64,000 bases of DNA. Origin: Thinopyrum elongatum (taxonomy: Eukaryota; Streptophyta; Magnoliopsida; Poales; Poaceae). The notes below the pieces were generated by a model. That model was not told the origin of the DNA. It worked only from the letters and a program-made list of their open reading frames with translations, and searched no databases. Positions 19,274-31,057 of this stretch are shown one piece after another (position 1 is the first letter of the stretch; every line of letters starts with the position of its first letter). The translations under genes and the position numbers were made by a program. Where the stretch lies: the NCBI GenBank assembly GCA_011799875.1, contig CM022299.1, forward strand, positions 36,786,755-36,850,754, given 5' to 3'.

Positions 19274-21060
19274 TATTTACTAAAGCATTTTATAAAAATA
19301 AGTAAAATGAAAAAAAATATCTTAGAAATTTTGGTCCACTTTTTTTTTTTAAAAGAATAAATTTAAATATAACAGGGAAATAAAGATGAAAAATAAAAAG
19401 GCCTAAATGAAGATATAATGAAAAAAAAAGGAAAAATTCCAAGAAAATGACAAATAAAGATAACGAAAAAGCTAACCTGTGTTATAGAGAAAGCATATAG
19501 GTTAGCAGTCACGTCAATGGTAAATCAAGAACCAAAGAGTGGTTTCCCGATATGAGGGGTGCTAAGTATCACCCGTTGCACTCGCATGCCTCGTACGAGT
19601 TCAAAATATGTTCAGGAAATTACAAATTTGTTCGTAATTTTTAAGAAAAGTTCATGAATTTTTAGACTGTTCAAAAGCACAGGAAAAAAATAAAATCATT
19701 CAAAAAGATGCCGCGTGGGAGTTCAAAAGCATACAAAAAAAGTTCGCAAGCTCAGAAATTGTTCTCAAAATTTTAAAATTCCTTGAATTGAAAAAGTTCA
19801 TGATTTTGAAAATAGAAAAAACTTCAACTAATGTTTGTCAATCCAGGAAAAAAATATGAATTTGGAAAAATCACAATCTTTTTTTTCAATTCAAAAAATG
19901 TTCGTGATTTCAAAAAACTTCACAAATTTAACTAATATTCATGAATATGAAAAACTTTCATGGCTTTAAAAATCTTTATATATTTAAATTCCACTCATTT
20001 AAAAATTTTACGAATTAAAAATGTAGGAAATAAAAAATATGCAATTTAGGAAAAAAGAAGATGAAGAAGTAAAAAAGAAAAATGTTAAAAATAATAATAA
20101 TAAGGAGACCAAAAAATTGGAAACCTTGCTTCCAAAAAAAAAACGTTGTGAACCTCCGCGAAGAAAACAAGCACAACCCTATAGCGAGCGCTACTTGGCC
20201 GGCCCACTTCTCGCGCTCCATGGAAATTTGCCATAACCCTCACAACGTTTGACACATAATATTCGTGTTACTGTTACATGGCTCACACTAGGTAGTATAA
20301 CGGGTTGGATCATTTCTGAGACTGCACTGTATGCGAGTATCCCAGTTGTGAGAAGTGCGGGTTTTTCGGCTTTCATGCTTCCTTTTACATAATTTTTTTG
20401 TTTTGTTTTCCGGTCATATTTTTTCTTTTAAAATTCATGATTATTTATTTCAATTTTGAGAACACTATAAAATTCACAAACTTTTTCCTAATTCATGAAT
20501 ACTGTTTGAAGATAATAAGTTTTTGAATTCATGAATATTTTTGAAATCCTTGTTTTTAAAATTCACAAATAGTTTATATTTTGCGAATATTTTTTCAAAT
20601 TCATGATCATAAAAAATAAAAAAAATCGCAATTGTCTTTTAAAATTAAGAAAAATCTTTTAAAAGCTATCAATTTTTCCTATTTCATAAGTGTTTTGAAA
20701 ACCTCAATAAAAACATGTACGTGATATTTTTCATAAGCTAATAATAGATCAGAGGCACATAACCAAACAAGCGAGCCAGAGGGAAAGCAAAGAGGGATTC
20801 ATGGGCCAGAGCGAGCGAGGTGTCAGAGCTATATATCACCCATTGCGAGGCAGAATTCCGTCTCGCCTCTGGCAGGTGGTCTACTGGGTTGCCTTTTTAC
20901 TATACCACGGTATTTTGGTTTCCATAGTTTTGCATACTTTCCTTCGGTTTTAATTTTTTATATTTCCTCCGTTTTTCTTCTGTTTCCTTTTTTTGGATTT
21001 TTTTTCTTCAATTCTTCCTTTTTGGTTTCTTTTTTCCTTGTTTATTATTTCTTTCTTCTG
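19274..21060. other. AT-rich degenerate repeat DNA
   Basis: Dominated by scattered variants of short words such as AAAATGTTCATGAATTT and TTCGTGAATTT, in both directions, with no coding frame of note. A GC-rich island at 20150-20230 and another at 20760-20880 interrupt it. Sequences of this style are frequent in Triticeae DNA transposons, but no ends were found, so the class is left open. Confidence 0.35.
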
Positions 21061-21464
21061 TATACCCGGGTTTCCTTTGGTTTTATTTGAGCGGTTTTCC
21101 TTATTTTTTCCAACACATGTCTACATTTTTCATACGGATTGTCCCATTTTTTATACACATTAAATATTTTTCAAATACATGATTAATATTTTTCTAAAAT
21201 ATATGTTTTAATGTCTACTTTTTTTCATACACATTGTACCTTTTTGTATACATCAAAAACGTTTTCTCTATACATGCTTAACATTCTTTCAAATACTTGT
21301 TTTGAATTTTTCTTCGAATACATGTTACCTTTTTTCAAATACATGTTGAAACTTTTGTTGTATGATACGCTTTTTAAAAACTATGGGTACATATTTTACA
21401 TTGGGATCACAATGTTAAAAAATGTCACAAACATTTTGTTTGTAACACGTGAAACATTTTTGTA
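21061..21464. other. AT-rich stretch with TTTTTCAAATACATG-type words
   Basis: Repeats of words like TTTTTCATACACATT and TTTCAAATACATGTT. No gene; probably transposon interior. Confidence 0.3.
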
Positions 21465-21880
21465 TCGGGCTTGGGCCGGGCCTTAAAAAGCCCATGTCAA
21501 AAAATTGAGGCCCAGGCTCTCCCAGGCCCTACCATCGGGCTTACTTTTCAAGCCCAAGCCCGGCCCATCTGGTAAAAAGCCCTGAAAAGCCCTTAGGGCT
21601 TAAGGCCGTGGGCCGGGCCTCTTCCTTAAAATGCCAATATGCCAAGCCCAAGCCCGTCCAGGCTCTGCTGGTGGGCTCAAAACTCAGGCCCAAGCCCGGC
21701 CCATGGGCAAGCCCATCGGGCCTAGGCCCTGGATTTTAGGGCCGGGCCTGGGTGGGCCGACAGGGCCGGGCCGGAGATGGCCAGGACTAGCGGGTCACTA
21801 CAGTGGCAAATCATGCTACATTATACATTAACCGTGCTACATTGCGGCGCGGTTCTAATGGCCCGGCCTAGTTGGGCAAG
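21465..21880. mobile_element. GGGCCGGGCC-rich block, probable end of a hAT-like element
   Basis: Dense short repeats of GGGCCGGGCC, AAGCCCAAGCCCGGCCCA and GGGCTTGGGCCGGGCCTT in both orientations. Clustered subterminal motifs of this kind are typical of plant hAT elements. No opposite end or target duplication was found, so it is probably truncated. Confidence 0.4.
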
Positions 21881-22063
21881 GAGAGGCATATAGGATGTCC
21901 CAACATCTCCTACAAGTTTATGTGGCACCAATTGTGAGCGTTTTGAGGGCACCTGTCACTTTTGTTTCTCTGTCAAGTAGGCCCCGCACATGGTCCCTAG
22001 GATTAGAAAGAGTGGGTTCGCATGTGGACCTATGCATGGTGGGACTGTCGTGTTCAAGACTTA

Positions 22064-22940
22064 GGGCCAGTTCTTTTGGCAGCTTAAAAAATAAGCCGAC
22101 TCCTCCCCAGCTTATTGCATAAGCCGCCTCTCTTATTCATTAGGGCTTCTAAACTAGTTATGCAATAACTAATTTAGAAGTCTCAACAAATTTAAGGAGC
22201 GGCTTATTTTTTAAGTCGGGAAAAGTAGGGATGGCAATGGGTGGGGTTTGGACCAGGCGGAGCTGGTCTAAATCCAACCCATGACGCATCTTCCTGCCCT
22301 CTACCCATCCACCAAAGTATCCGTGGGCACAACATGTGCTCATGCCCAAACCTGTTGGATATCCGGATACCCATGGAACTCCATGGGTACAGAAAAGTCA
22401 CCATTCAAATCCTTAGAAACATCAAATTAATTCACCACGTTCATTGACACATTCACACATTCAGCACATTATACGTTCAATTAGCTCCTAGTCGGGACAT
22501 GGCACAGTGTTGATTGTGGCGCAGAGCGCTGCCACACATGGGAGGGCTTGGGGCAGGGGATAGGAGTAGATGGGAGGCAGCTAGGCCAGGTTGTTTAGGT
22601 TTAATATAATTATTAGGTCAGGTTAATACGTTAGAAGATTAGGAAACATGGGCCGGGCTTTTCCATTTTTGTGAATGCGAGTTGTGGTTAGTCTAGTGCC
22701 ACTAACGTATGGGCCCACATATCATATGGGTATCCATTAGACATCCATGGAGCAGAAAATATAACCATGTTCGACCCAGCTGTTCGCGGGTATCTAGATC
22801 CATGGATCTGTGGGCAGAAAGGCCATCCCATACCCTTGCACAACCAGGTCGGGTATCCATGGGTACCCAGATCCATGGATAAAATTGTCATCCCTATGGG
22901 AGTGGCAGCTTTTTTTTAAGCCGCCCAAAAGAACTGGCCC
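22064..22940. mobile_element. PIF/Harbinger (Tourist-like) element with TTA target duplication, hosting another element
   Basis: The ends GGGCCAGTTCTTTTGGCAGC and GCCGCCCAAAAGAACTGGCC are inverted repeats with one internal mismatch. The trinucleotide TTA stands on both sides (22061-22063 and 22941-22943), the hallmark of this superfamily. A second transposon (22226-22896) is inserted inside. No coding region. Confidence 0.8.
22226..22896. mobile_element. Non-autonomous hAT-like element nested in the Harbinger element
   Basis: Inverted ends TAGGGATGGCAAT and ATTGTCATCCCTA. Subterminal copies of GGATACCCATGG / CCATGGGTACC in both directions suggest a hAT-type transposase binding array. An 8-bp target duplication could not be confirmed (GGGAAAAG against TGGGAGTG), so the superfamily call rests on the subterminal motifs. 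Confidence 0.55.
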
Positions 22941-22943
22941 TTA

Positions 22944-23416
22944 AAGGCAGGTGGCGGCGAGGGATATATGTGTTTGCATATATTAGGTGTTGCGTTTAGT
23001 TAAGGAACTAGCTTACTAGATAGGCCAAAATTTAGAGATTACTTTCGAGCCATAAAATTTACCCCATTGCATTTTTTTGGAGATTTAGATTGTTCCACGT
23101 CATTTTCAATAGCATAGTATACACGAGTTTTTTCTTTATATACAAAATCAGAGAGGATGGCCTCTCTTTTACTAAACAAAATACAAGATTTTTCTAGCAT
23201 GTACAGAAGAAAATAGTGTATTGTCATTGATATAAGGCCTACCAAGAATCACATAGAGAGAACGCTGCTATTACCGGGCGCATCGGAGCGTGTCGTTCCC
23301 TCTAGTATAATAGACGCGCCCCCGCTCTTGTCGTCAGAGAGAATCTCCCACAGTCCATGTCCGCGCCTCTGAAGTCGGGTAAGGGAGCTCCTAGACAGCG
23401 ATCTACGTGTTGAATA
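22944..23416. other. Intergenic, no recognisable feature
   Basis: No gene, repeat or element end was recognised. Confidence 0.4.
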
Positions 23417-23460
23417 CATAGTTTAAAAAATCAAACCGGAAAGGCTGTCGGTTCAGGTTT

Positions 23461-23796
23461 TCACCGGTCTTTGATGCTCAAGTCTATTTTTTTTTTGGAG
23501 TTAATATGTTCAAACATACTCCAATTTCTCTCACATCCCAAAGCAGTACAAGTTTGGCTCAAGACACGAATGGCAAGCTTTTGCAAGTTTGGAGCACTAC
23601 AACCATAATTCGACCACTGTTCATCTACAGAAAAGAAAAGCACATGCATATTTCAAAATCACTTAATGCTGAAATTGGAAAAATGAATAACGAAAGATGA
23701 AGGCATTAGACATACCAGGAAGCATTGTAGCTCGCTCACTAATGGCTGTCACTCCACCAAAATCATCTTCCGCACCTCTGAAAATCTTCATCTCCA
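23461..23796 (-). pseudogene. hAT C-terminal dimerisation domain (two exons)
   Basis: On the minus strand an exon at about 23796-23720 encodes RGAEDDFGGVTAISERATML and ends at a gtatgt donor. After an acceptor (ctgtag) the exon from 23649 continues DEQWSNYGCSAPNLQKLAIR, VLSQTCTALGCERNWSMFEH, the conserved hAT dimerisation segment, and stops at 23461-23463. Exon boundaries look intact, but the catalytic middle between this and the BED finger is missing. Confidence 0.7.
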
Positions 23797-24154
23797 TTAC
23801 AGAAAGGAGGGGGAGAGCAACATAAACAAGTTACGTGAGATGAAGATCATTCTTCACAGAGAGATGTAATGCTTATGTAGGTAGTTTGGAGATATTGTGA
23901 TTGAAGTTGATCACTTTTGCTACTGTTTGTGGAGTTGAATTGCTGGGTATATATTTTTTATTAGCAAAAAATTCTAATTGCCGGAGTTGGCACACACTTA
24001 ACTCCATAACTAAGACGAACATATTGATGGCGTTAGCCATGTGGTGCCAACGCCACAAGTAAAAAAATTCACTGGCGCAATATTGGTGTCATTGGAGCCC
24101 TACGCCAGCAAGGGCAATTTTGGCACGCCATAGCTAGGCTATTCTGCACTAGTG
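23797..24154. other. Probable CACTA-like terminal fragment inside the hAT element
   Basis: On the minus strand, starting at 24154, the sequence reads CACTAGTGCAGAATAGCC. Short inverted words GGCGTGCC, TGGCG and GTTGGCACC follow down to about 24030, the style of a CACTA end with subterminal repeats. No matching opposite end was seen. Confidence 0.4.
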
Positions 24155-24619
24155 GTCCGGTCCTTTGCTTGTGGTAGGAACACGAACAACCGGTTGATTT
24201 GCTTTGCCTCTTTTTGCTCTAGTAGCAACATCCTCAGCTGAAACTTCCACCCAATCCTCCAATATGCGAACAGCAACATCTTGTGACTTCCTTTTCTTCT
24301 CCTCGAAGTTTGCAATGCTTTGCTTCATTTCATATCTAATCTCAACAGGAACCTTCATGCATATCTTTGCATCACCTTTTTCTCCGGCTAAATGACACTT
24401 GAAACGATGAATGCCACCACCTTTGAATAGGTCATTGCAATACATGGAACATATCATCTTCTTGTTTGCTTCATCAAGAACTTCAACACAATGTGCCCAT
24501 GATGGATCAGATTTCGCTTTAGTTCTCGATTTTGGTTGTACCTGTGAAGATTGGTCCTCAAATGACGAGTTGGCAGTGCCAGCATCGGTTCCTGTCATGG
24601 CCGTCTCAGACGAACCCAT
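24149..24619 (-). pseudogene. BED zinc-finger N-terminal part of a hAT transposase
   Basis: From ATG 24617-24619 (MGSSETAMTGTDAGTANSSF) the frame encodes a BED-type finger (PSWAHCVEVLDEANKKMICS, CSMYCNDLFKGGGIHRFKCH, i.e. C-x2-C ... H-x4-H-like spacing). An IRYEMKQSIANFEEKK segment typical of plant hAT proteins follows. A splice acceptor lies just upstream. The stop codon falls at a CACTAGTGCAG junction, so the protein is cut there by another insertion or deletion, and the transposase core is absent. It would bind DNA but not transpose. Confidence 0.7.
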
Positions 24620-25560
24620 CCTACTATTGGAAGCCTGCAATGCACAAATGAAATGCACAATTCTCATCAGCAAACCCATATACAATGCCACTGTATCATC
24701 TATCATGATAGCAATCAAATATCATGACGATTGAGAACAAACAATATCATGAGTTTATGACGGCAAACAGTATAGAATACAATTCTCATCAGCAAACAAT
24801 TATACAATCCCACCGTATCATGACAACAAACAAATTGCAAACCAATATATCTCATGCTAGGATCCTAGAAATAAAGAATAGAAGGATGGAGATTGGGGAC
24901 AGAGAAGAGAGGGGATTGCTCTGTCCTTCTGTTCATACCAGAGTTGGCTGTCGGGGCTTCCCGGTGAGATCAAGCAGCCGAGGAGAGGCCGGACCGGGGG
25001 GGGGGGGGGGGGGGATGGACTATGGATGTGATGCAGTGAGGGGAGGCCAGGCGGGGGACCAGGCTGCGGCGTTCCCTTCCCTCTCCTCGGCCATGAACAA
25101 GCAGCAGAACAGATGCGGGAGTGGCAGTGCGGGCTGGTGCTGGTGCTCCCGCGACGTGGAGGCCGAGAGGAAGAGGCGGCGTCGGCGCCATGGCGCCAGG
25201 CAAGGGTGGCAGTGGATGGGGGCGGCGGCGCCAGCCAGAGAGAGAGAGAGGGGTGGTGGCTGGTTTGCGTGCCCTCTGCACATATTCGAGGAATCCCTCC
25301 AGATTCAGCCGAAACCCTAGCAAAAGAGGGCTTTTTTCTCTTTTCCCATTCTACCCCACCTTCTCTGCACGAAAACAAGTCGATCCAGGGGCTTTTCTGG
25401 AATCAACATCAAACCGGTGTTTTTTTGTAAACCGCCTGGTTCGTCGGTTTCACAAAAACCGGCCTGATTCGTCCGGGTTTTTTCGGTCCGATTACACGAA
25501 TGGTCTGCTGAGATAAAAAACCTGATGGGATCTCTAGTTCCGGTGGTTTCCGGTCCGGTC
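24620..25560. other. 5' region of the BED hAT element with a 19-G run
   Basis: Probable 5' UTR and intron of the hAT gene (minus strand), GC-rich at 24890-25290, containing an uninterrupted run of 19 G (24996-25014). Overlapping open frames on both strands here are GC-driven and not supported. Confidence 0.4.
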
Positions 25561-25639
25561 CGGTTTTTTAAACTATGGCTGAATAGGGAGGAACGCGCAC
25601 CTCCCGCACCCCCACACGCATTTTTGGGCTGGCCCATGT

Positions 25640-26710
25640 GCATGGCAGGAGACCCCTGTTTGTTTCAGTTCACTTTATTCTTGTTTTTGTAAAATAATTC
25701 AGGATGTCATAAAAGTTCCGATCTTAAGAAAATTGTGAATTTTGGAAAATGTTTAAGAAATTATAAAATATTCGTGAATTCAAGAAAATGTACATGATTT
25801 TGTCCACAGATTCTAAAATTGTTCGTGATTTCACAAAAATGTTCAGGAAACAAAAATATGTTCGCGCGTTTGAAAAAATATTGGCCAATTCCAAAACTGC
25901 TCATGATTTTTTTAAATGCTCACAAAACTGAAAAATGTTCCTGATTTTCCAAAAAAAAATCATCAATACAAAATACATTCACTGGTTAAAAAAATACTCT
26001 CTCCGTTCCTAAATATTTGTCTTTTTAGAGATTTCAAATGGACTACCACATATGGATGTATATAGACATATTTTAGAGTGTAGATTCACTCATTTTGCTC
26101 CGTATGTACTCACTTGTTGAAATCTCTAGAAAGACAAATATTTAGGAATGGAGGGAGTATTTATGAAACAAAAATATGTTCAGGAATTTCATAAAATGTC
26201 CCAAATTTCAAAAGATGTTTCTCGATTCAAAGAATGTTTGCCAATTCCAAAAAAATGGTGTGCAAGGATTTGCAAAAAATGTCTGCAAATTTATGAAAAT
26301 CACCACGAATTCAAAAAATGTTTGGAAATTTGAAAAAATATTTTTGAATTTAGAAAATTTTAATGATTTCAAAAAATTTATCATGAATTTGAATAATGTC
26401 CATGATTTCGAAAAGAAATCACGAATTTGAATGATGTTCACAAAATAAAAAAGATAAAAGATAAGAAATATATAACAATAAAATAATAAACGAGCAGGAA
26501 AAAAGGAAAATAAAAAATGAATATGAAAACTAAAAATAAAAAGAAAAATAAAGAAACAAAAATAAAAGGAAAAGAAAAAACCAAAAACATAAAATAAAGA
26601 AAAAGCCAGAAGAAAAATAAAAAGAAAAAAAGGAGAAGAAACGGGTTCAGGGAACGTTCTTGAACCTTCTGGAAATGGTGGGAAAAAATCGAAATGGACT
26701 GCCTCATACG
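25640..26710. other. AT-rich degenerate repeat DNA with a MITE
   Basis: Same style of scattered TTCGTGAATTT / AAAATGTTCATGA words as 19.3-20.7 kb, ending in an A-rich stretch (26440-26640). No gene. A Stowaway MITE sits inside. Confidence 0.4.
25997..26157. mobile_element. Stowaway-type MITE
   Basis: Inverted ends CTCTCTCCGTTCCTAAATAT and ATATTTAGGAATGGAGGGAG. TA flanks both ends (25995-25996, 26158-26159). 161 bp, with inner repeats AGAGATTTCAA / TTGAAATCTCT. Confidence 0.92.
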
Positions 26711-26804
26711 TAGCCCTGGGAGTTTGGTTACCGAACCGAGAAACCGAACCGAAATTAACCGAATCGTAACTAGGGTGGTACTCTTGTGGGTGGTGAGAAT
26801 CTTC

Positions 26805-26965
26805 CACTAGTAGAAAACAGGGCATCAGTCCCGGTTCCAGAGGGCCTTTAGTCCCGGTTCTCGGGACTAAATCCCAAAACCTTTGGTCCCGGTTCGCTTA
26901 CGAACCGAGACAGAAGGGGATCCACGCGGCCGCTGCGGGGCGCCCAGGCAGGAGGACCTTTAACC
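26805..26965. repeat. Left subterminal repeat region of the CACTA element
   Basis: Repeated CAGTCCCGGTTCC, TTTAGTCCCGGTTCTCGGGA, TTTGGTCCCGGTTCG and complements, the presumed transposase binding array. Confidence 0.8.
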
Positions 26966-27335
26966 GGGACCAAAAGGCTGCCACGCGTCAGCAGCTCGCA
27001 GGCGCTGGGGTTTTTGTTTTTTTAAAGGGGGGCTTTATTAGGGGTTTTGGATGGTTTAATTAGGGGTTTCATATTGTGTTAGCTATAGCTACTACATATA
27101 GAGAGAAGTGACCTCTCTTTCTCCGTGCTTGGTCGACGCTAGCTACTACATATAGAGAGAACTCGATGCTACTAAGCAAATGAAGGAACCATTAATTACA
27201 CAAGATCGTCATGAACATATACAGAGAGAAGTGACCTCTCTTTCTCTGAGATTGGTCGAACAACAAGTTTTCGTATTTCTATCCGACGCTACTACATATA
27301 TACAATATAACATATCTTACGATCCCTGACATCAT
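26966..27335. other. CACTA interior, non-coding
   Basis: Contains copies of ACATATAGAGAGAAGTGACC, complete at about 27094 and partial near 27149 and 27215. No gene. Confidence 0.5.
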
Positions 27336-30300
27336 CTAACGATAGTCAGCTTCAAATTCCACATGGTATTCTCCGTCTTTATGTATGACGTGGTCAAGAA
27401 AGAATCCCGCCAATTCCTCTTGAATTGCTTGTATGCGATCATGTGGTAGGAGTTCATCCCGCATCTGCCACATCTAATTTAAAGAAGTATATATATATGA
27501 ATGAATGAAACTCAGCACAATTGATGGTAATAAAATAAAATTGTGAATATTATTGTTTACGTACTTCATATTGTTTGTCAGAGTAGCCCCGCTAAGAGGT
27601 CGCGCTGTGGATGAACTCGCAAACGTAGTATCCACATAAATTATTCCCGCCTTCCTGCCACAAGCACTTTACGAGAATAGAGTTCAATCATACTGATAAT
27701 CAAGCATGATAAATGGTATTGATGAAACTAGAATCAATGGGAGATGCGCGGAACTAACTAGTACTACTTACTTTCGGGTGTGTAAATCGCAGCTCCCTCG
27801 GCAGTCCCGGAACGATTCCGGTGAACTCTTTCCAAACCCTGCCAGACAAAGAAAATAATTACTTGATATCCGGAAATGAACAAAGTTGCCGATATGATAT
27901 GGTGCGCACCAATAAGCGATAATGATCGATTGAACTTACTTCTGGAGCATTGTAGTCATGTCCGCATATGTATTGGGATCTTTTTGTCTCGAGTCTAAGA
28001 CAGTTACTACTCCCCGGTCAAGCTTAATCTCTAGCAGAATAAAGTGGATGCTGCGCACGCATGCATAACTCATCAATTACAATACTATAACCTCGAGTAA
28101 GCGAAACCGAATATGCACAAGACAGTAACACTCACTTGAAATTGTAAGAAAAGAGTATTTTCCCTTTGTTTTGATTTCGAAGCAACGATTGTAGCAAGTT
28201 GTCCTCAGTATCTTCGACTCTGTTTTTAACCGACCATTCATTTATGGTATTTGGGTTAATGAACCCAATGTCATAGATTTGTGCTTTTTTGCATTCAGCA
28301 ATCTTCAGTCTGCATAATATAGTGAGGATAATTATATATATATATGCAATGAAAGAGCTGAGCTATAGAGACTTAATTACAGAAGTAATACTTACAGACA
28401 GTAGCAAGTCATGAGTTGTTTGTCTAGGGCGTCTTGATTGAATAACTGAAATAACTCCACAAATTCAACAGGCATCACCTCAGTTCCAACGAGGTCGTGC
28501 TCCTCTTTAATTGCTAGCATCAAACTATTCTTTCCAGACTTCCTGCAGGTATCCATGTACCATTCATGCAATCTTCACATCATCGTTGTTAGAGGAGGAT
28601 GATCAGGTTTGACAAGAGGCTTCCTGTGCTCATATCTGAAGATATCTACTACCTCTAACATTTGAAATTGTACATCATCGGCCAGGTAATCAGTAGGATT
28701 GGTACCGGGCACTTGCCCCGGATGATTAGCGACGATATCGCTAGACACCTTGAGCAGGGGGCACGATTGCTACGCCTGTTCGCCGAGCTGGGGACTTGTT
28801 TTCCCACTTCTTCGTTTTGCTTCTCTTGCAGCACTGCAAGTACTTCCCGACCGCTCCGCTTTCTTATATGTCCTTTCAATAATGCGATCATAGTTGGATT
28901 GTGGCGGAGACGGTGGTGGTCGCTTAAGGGCACGCAGAGTGCGCTTCACTTTCACCTGATCTATTGTTTCCTTAGGAGGTGGAGGTTTCCGTGCAAAATG
29001 GGCCTCCACTTCGGCAGCACTGATTTCCGCGGTTTCCTCGTCGGTCCTCTCATATGGTTACTTTTCCAAAGGCTTGAGTCTTGGACCGTATTTGAAATTC
29101 TTCCCGCCTCTTGTACTGCTAGCCGCCGGAGCGGCGCCGTCTCTCTTCCGCCGTTGCTGACGCGGCGGAGTCCGTTGACACGCCGAAGGAGGCGGAGTGC
29201 TCTGATGCGCCGGAGGAGGCGGAGTGCCCTCACGCGTCGGAGGAGGCGGAGTGCCCTGATCACTCGCCGGAGGAGGAGGCGGAGTGCCCTGACTCGCCGG
29301 AGGAGGAGGAGGCGTCCAGTTTGGAAGCTTGATGTACTCCTTCCTCCATAGACATGTACTCCTCAAAGCATAAACCAGATGATTCTCCCCTTCACCTGTA
29401 GGGTGGTCAAGCTCCAGCTCCTGAAATCCCTCCATTATTTCATCCACCATCACAACAACATAGCCATGTGGAATCGGACCGCAGTGAAAAGTTCCGTCAG
29501 CTTGAGGAGGTGCAACAGAGCCGACAGCCGCCTTCAAAGTGAGGTTCTGCCATTTCGTCATTAGCTCGCAATGTTGAGCCTCCGTGATAGTATCCACGGG
29601 ATGGCGAGGAGCCGTGAAATCAGGCTGAACGAGCTCCGTGGAAGCCACACTGCTTCTTCACTGAGATGGTGGGGTAGCTTCTGGGGCAGTGTCGAAGGAA
29701 GGATCTTCGTGCCGCTGAGATGGTTGGCCGGCAGCTGCAAGTTCCTCTAGCTTTGCTATTCTTGCATTGAGCTTCTCCATTTCGCTCACTTCCGCTTTCC
29801 TCTTTCTCTCTCGGCTTCTGTAACCACCGCTGCCGGGAAACCCAACCACCCACGGAACGGAGCCTGGTGTGCCTCGTGTTCGTCCAGGGTGCTCAGGATT
29901 CCCGAGGGCCTCAGTCAGCTCGTCCTTCTCTCTGTCGGGAATGAACGTCCCTTCCTGCGCTGCACTGATATATTGCTGAAGCTTCTTGAAGGGTATTGCA
30001 AGTTGCTCGTCCGTCCAATGACACTCCCCTGTTTCTGGGTCCAAAGTTCCCCCAACCCAGAAGAACCAGGTCCTACACCGATCTGGCCAGTTCAATGTCG
30101 CTGGTTGGACCCCTTTAGCAAGCAGGTCTTGCTTAGCTTTGTCCCACAACGGCCGGGCTTTGTAGTAGCCACCTGACCCCGTGTGATGGGGATACTTCTT
30201 CTTTGCAGCATTTTTCTTGTTTGTCTCTGACCTTTTTTTACCCTTATCTGATTTCTTGTAGGCCACAAATGCGGGCCAGTGATCTCTTATCTTCTCATAT

Positions 30301-31057
30301 CGGCCGGTGAATTCTGGAGTCTTCCCTTTGTCGACAAACTTTGTGTTCAACTCTTTCTTCCAGTTCCTGAATAGATCTGCCATCTTCTTAAGAGCAAACG
30401 CCTTGACCTTTGGCTCTACAACTGGGTTATTCGGATCCTCCTCTGGCGGTAGGCTGAAATTTGCCATCAGCGAGGTCCAAAGATCACCTTTCAGTCTATC
30501 CTGGACATAAGAAACTTCAGGGTCGTCCTTACTCTTATTCCATTGCTGGACGCTGATCGGGATGCTGTCCCTAACAATAGCTCCGCACTGATGTACAAAT
30601 GCGTCCTTGGTCGCTTGGGTTCAATCGGTTGGCCATCGTCCGCGATTGCTGTGATCGTGAACCTTTCATCCTGGCGCAACCTTTTCTTCGGGCCTCGTCT
30701 CCTTACGGAAGTTTGGCTCGATCCGGAGGGCTATAAAAGAAGAAAGAAGCGTTACTATATGTACATACCAAAACAATTAATGCATCAAGTTAGCACAGGC
30801 TTAATTAATATATATACCTCGCCGGACTTTGCAACAGCTCCCTCCTCCGTTCGGTCACCGAAGCCGTCATCATGGTCTTCTTCCTCCTCCATTCGGTCAC
30901 CGGAGCCGTCATGATCTCCTTCCTCCTCCATTGTTGGATTACTGGAGCCGTCATCCTCTCCTTCCTGACCATCGGTGTCGTTGAGAAATGACAAGGGATC
31001 ACCTCCGTCGCGGATTATATCCCCCAACAACTCTTCTTGTTCTAAGTCTCTGTCCAT
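27336..31057 (-). pseudogene. CACTA second gene: TNPA-like/DUF domain plus Ulp1-type C48 protease, broken
   Basis: Exon 1 (31057-30818) is acidic (MDRDLEQEELLGDIIRDGGD) and ends at a gtatat donor. The next exon starts at 30730 with SVRRRGPKKRLRQDERFTIT and carries a 1-bp frameshift near 30622. It then holds a TNPA-like region (MANFSLPPEEDPNNPVVEPK, EFTGRYEKIRDHWPAFVAYK, HHTGSGGYYKARPLWDKAKQ) and a DUF8039-like part with a Pro-rich tract of TPPPPP units. In-frame stops lie at 29658 and 29058. Further exons down to 27336 encode a C48 (Ulp1/SUMO protease-like) domain: IYDIGFINPNTINEW, the His block SIHFILLEIKLD, the Asp block VTVLDS and the Cys block NNLCGYYVCEFIH. One stop follows that Cys (HSATS*RGYSD). 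Splice sites between these exons are canonical. The protease role in transposition is unknown. Confidence 0.8.

Larger units (their letters stand above)
23417..25577 (-). mobile_element. hAT element with BED finger, internally deleted
   Basis: Terminal inverted repeats CATAGTTTAAAAAATCAAAC and GGTTTTTTAAACTATG. The flanking octamers GTTGAATA (23409-23416) and GCTGAATA (25578-25585) match at 7 of 8 positions, as expected for a hAT insertion. Subterminal CCGGTCCGG-type motifs are dense near 25420-25570. The minus strand encodes a BED zinc finger and a C-terminal dimerisation domain, but the catalytic middle is missing. Confidence 0.8.

Noticed and set aside
24724..25516. 198-aa and 131-aa plus-strand frames in the BED hAT element
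   Set aside because: They read through the G run and subterminal repeats of the element; no domain.
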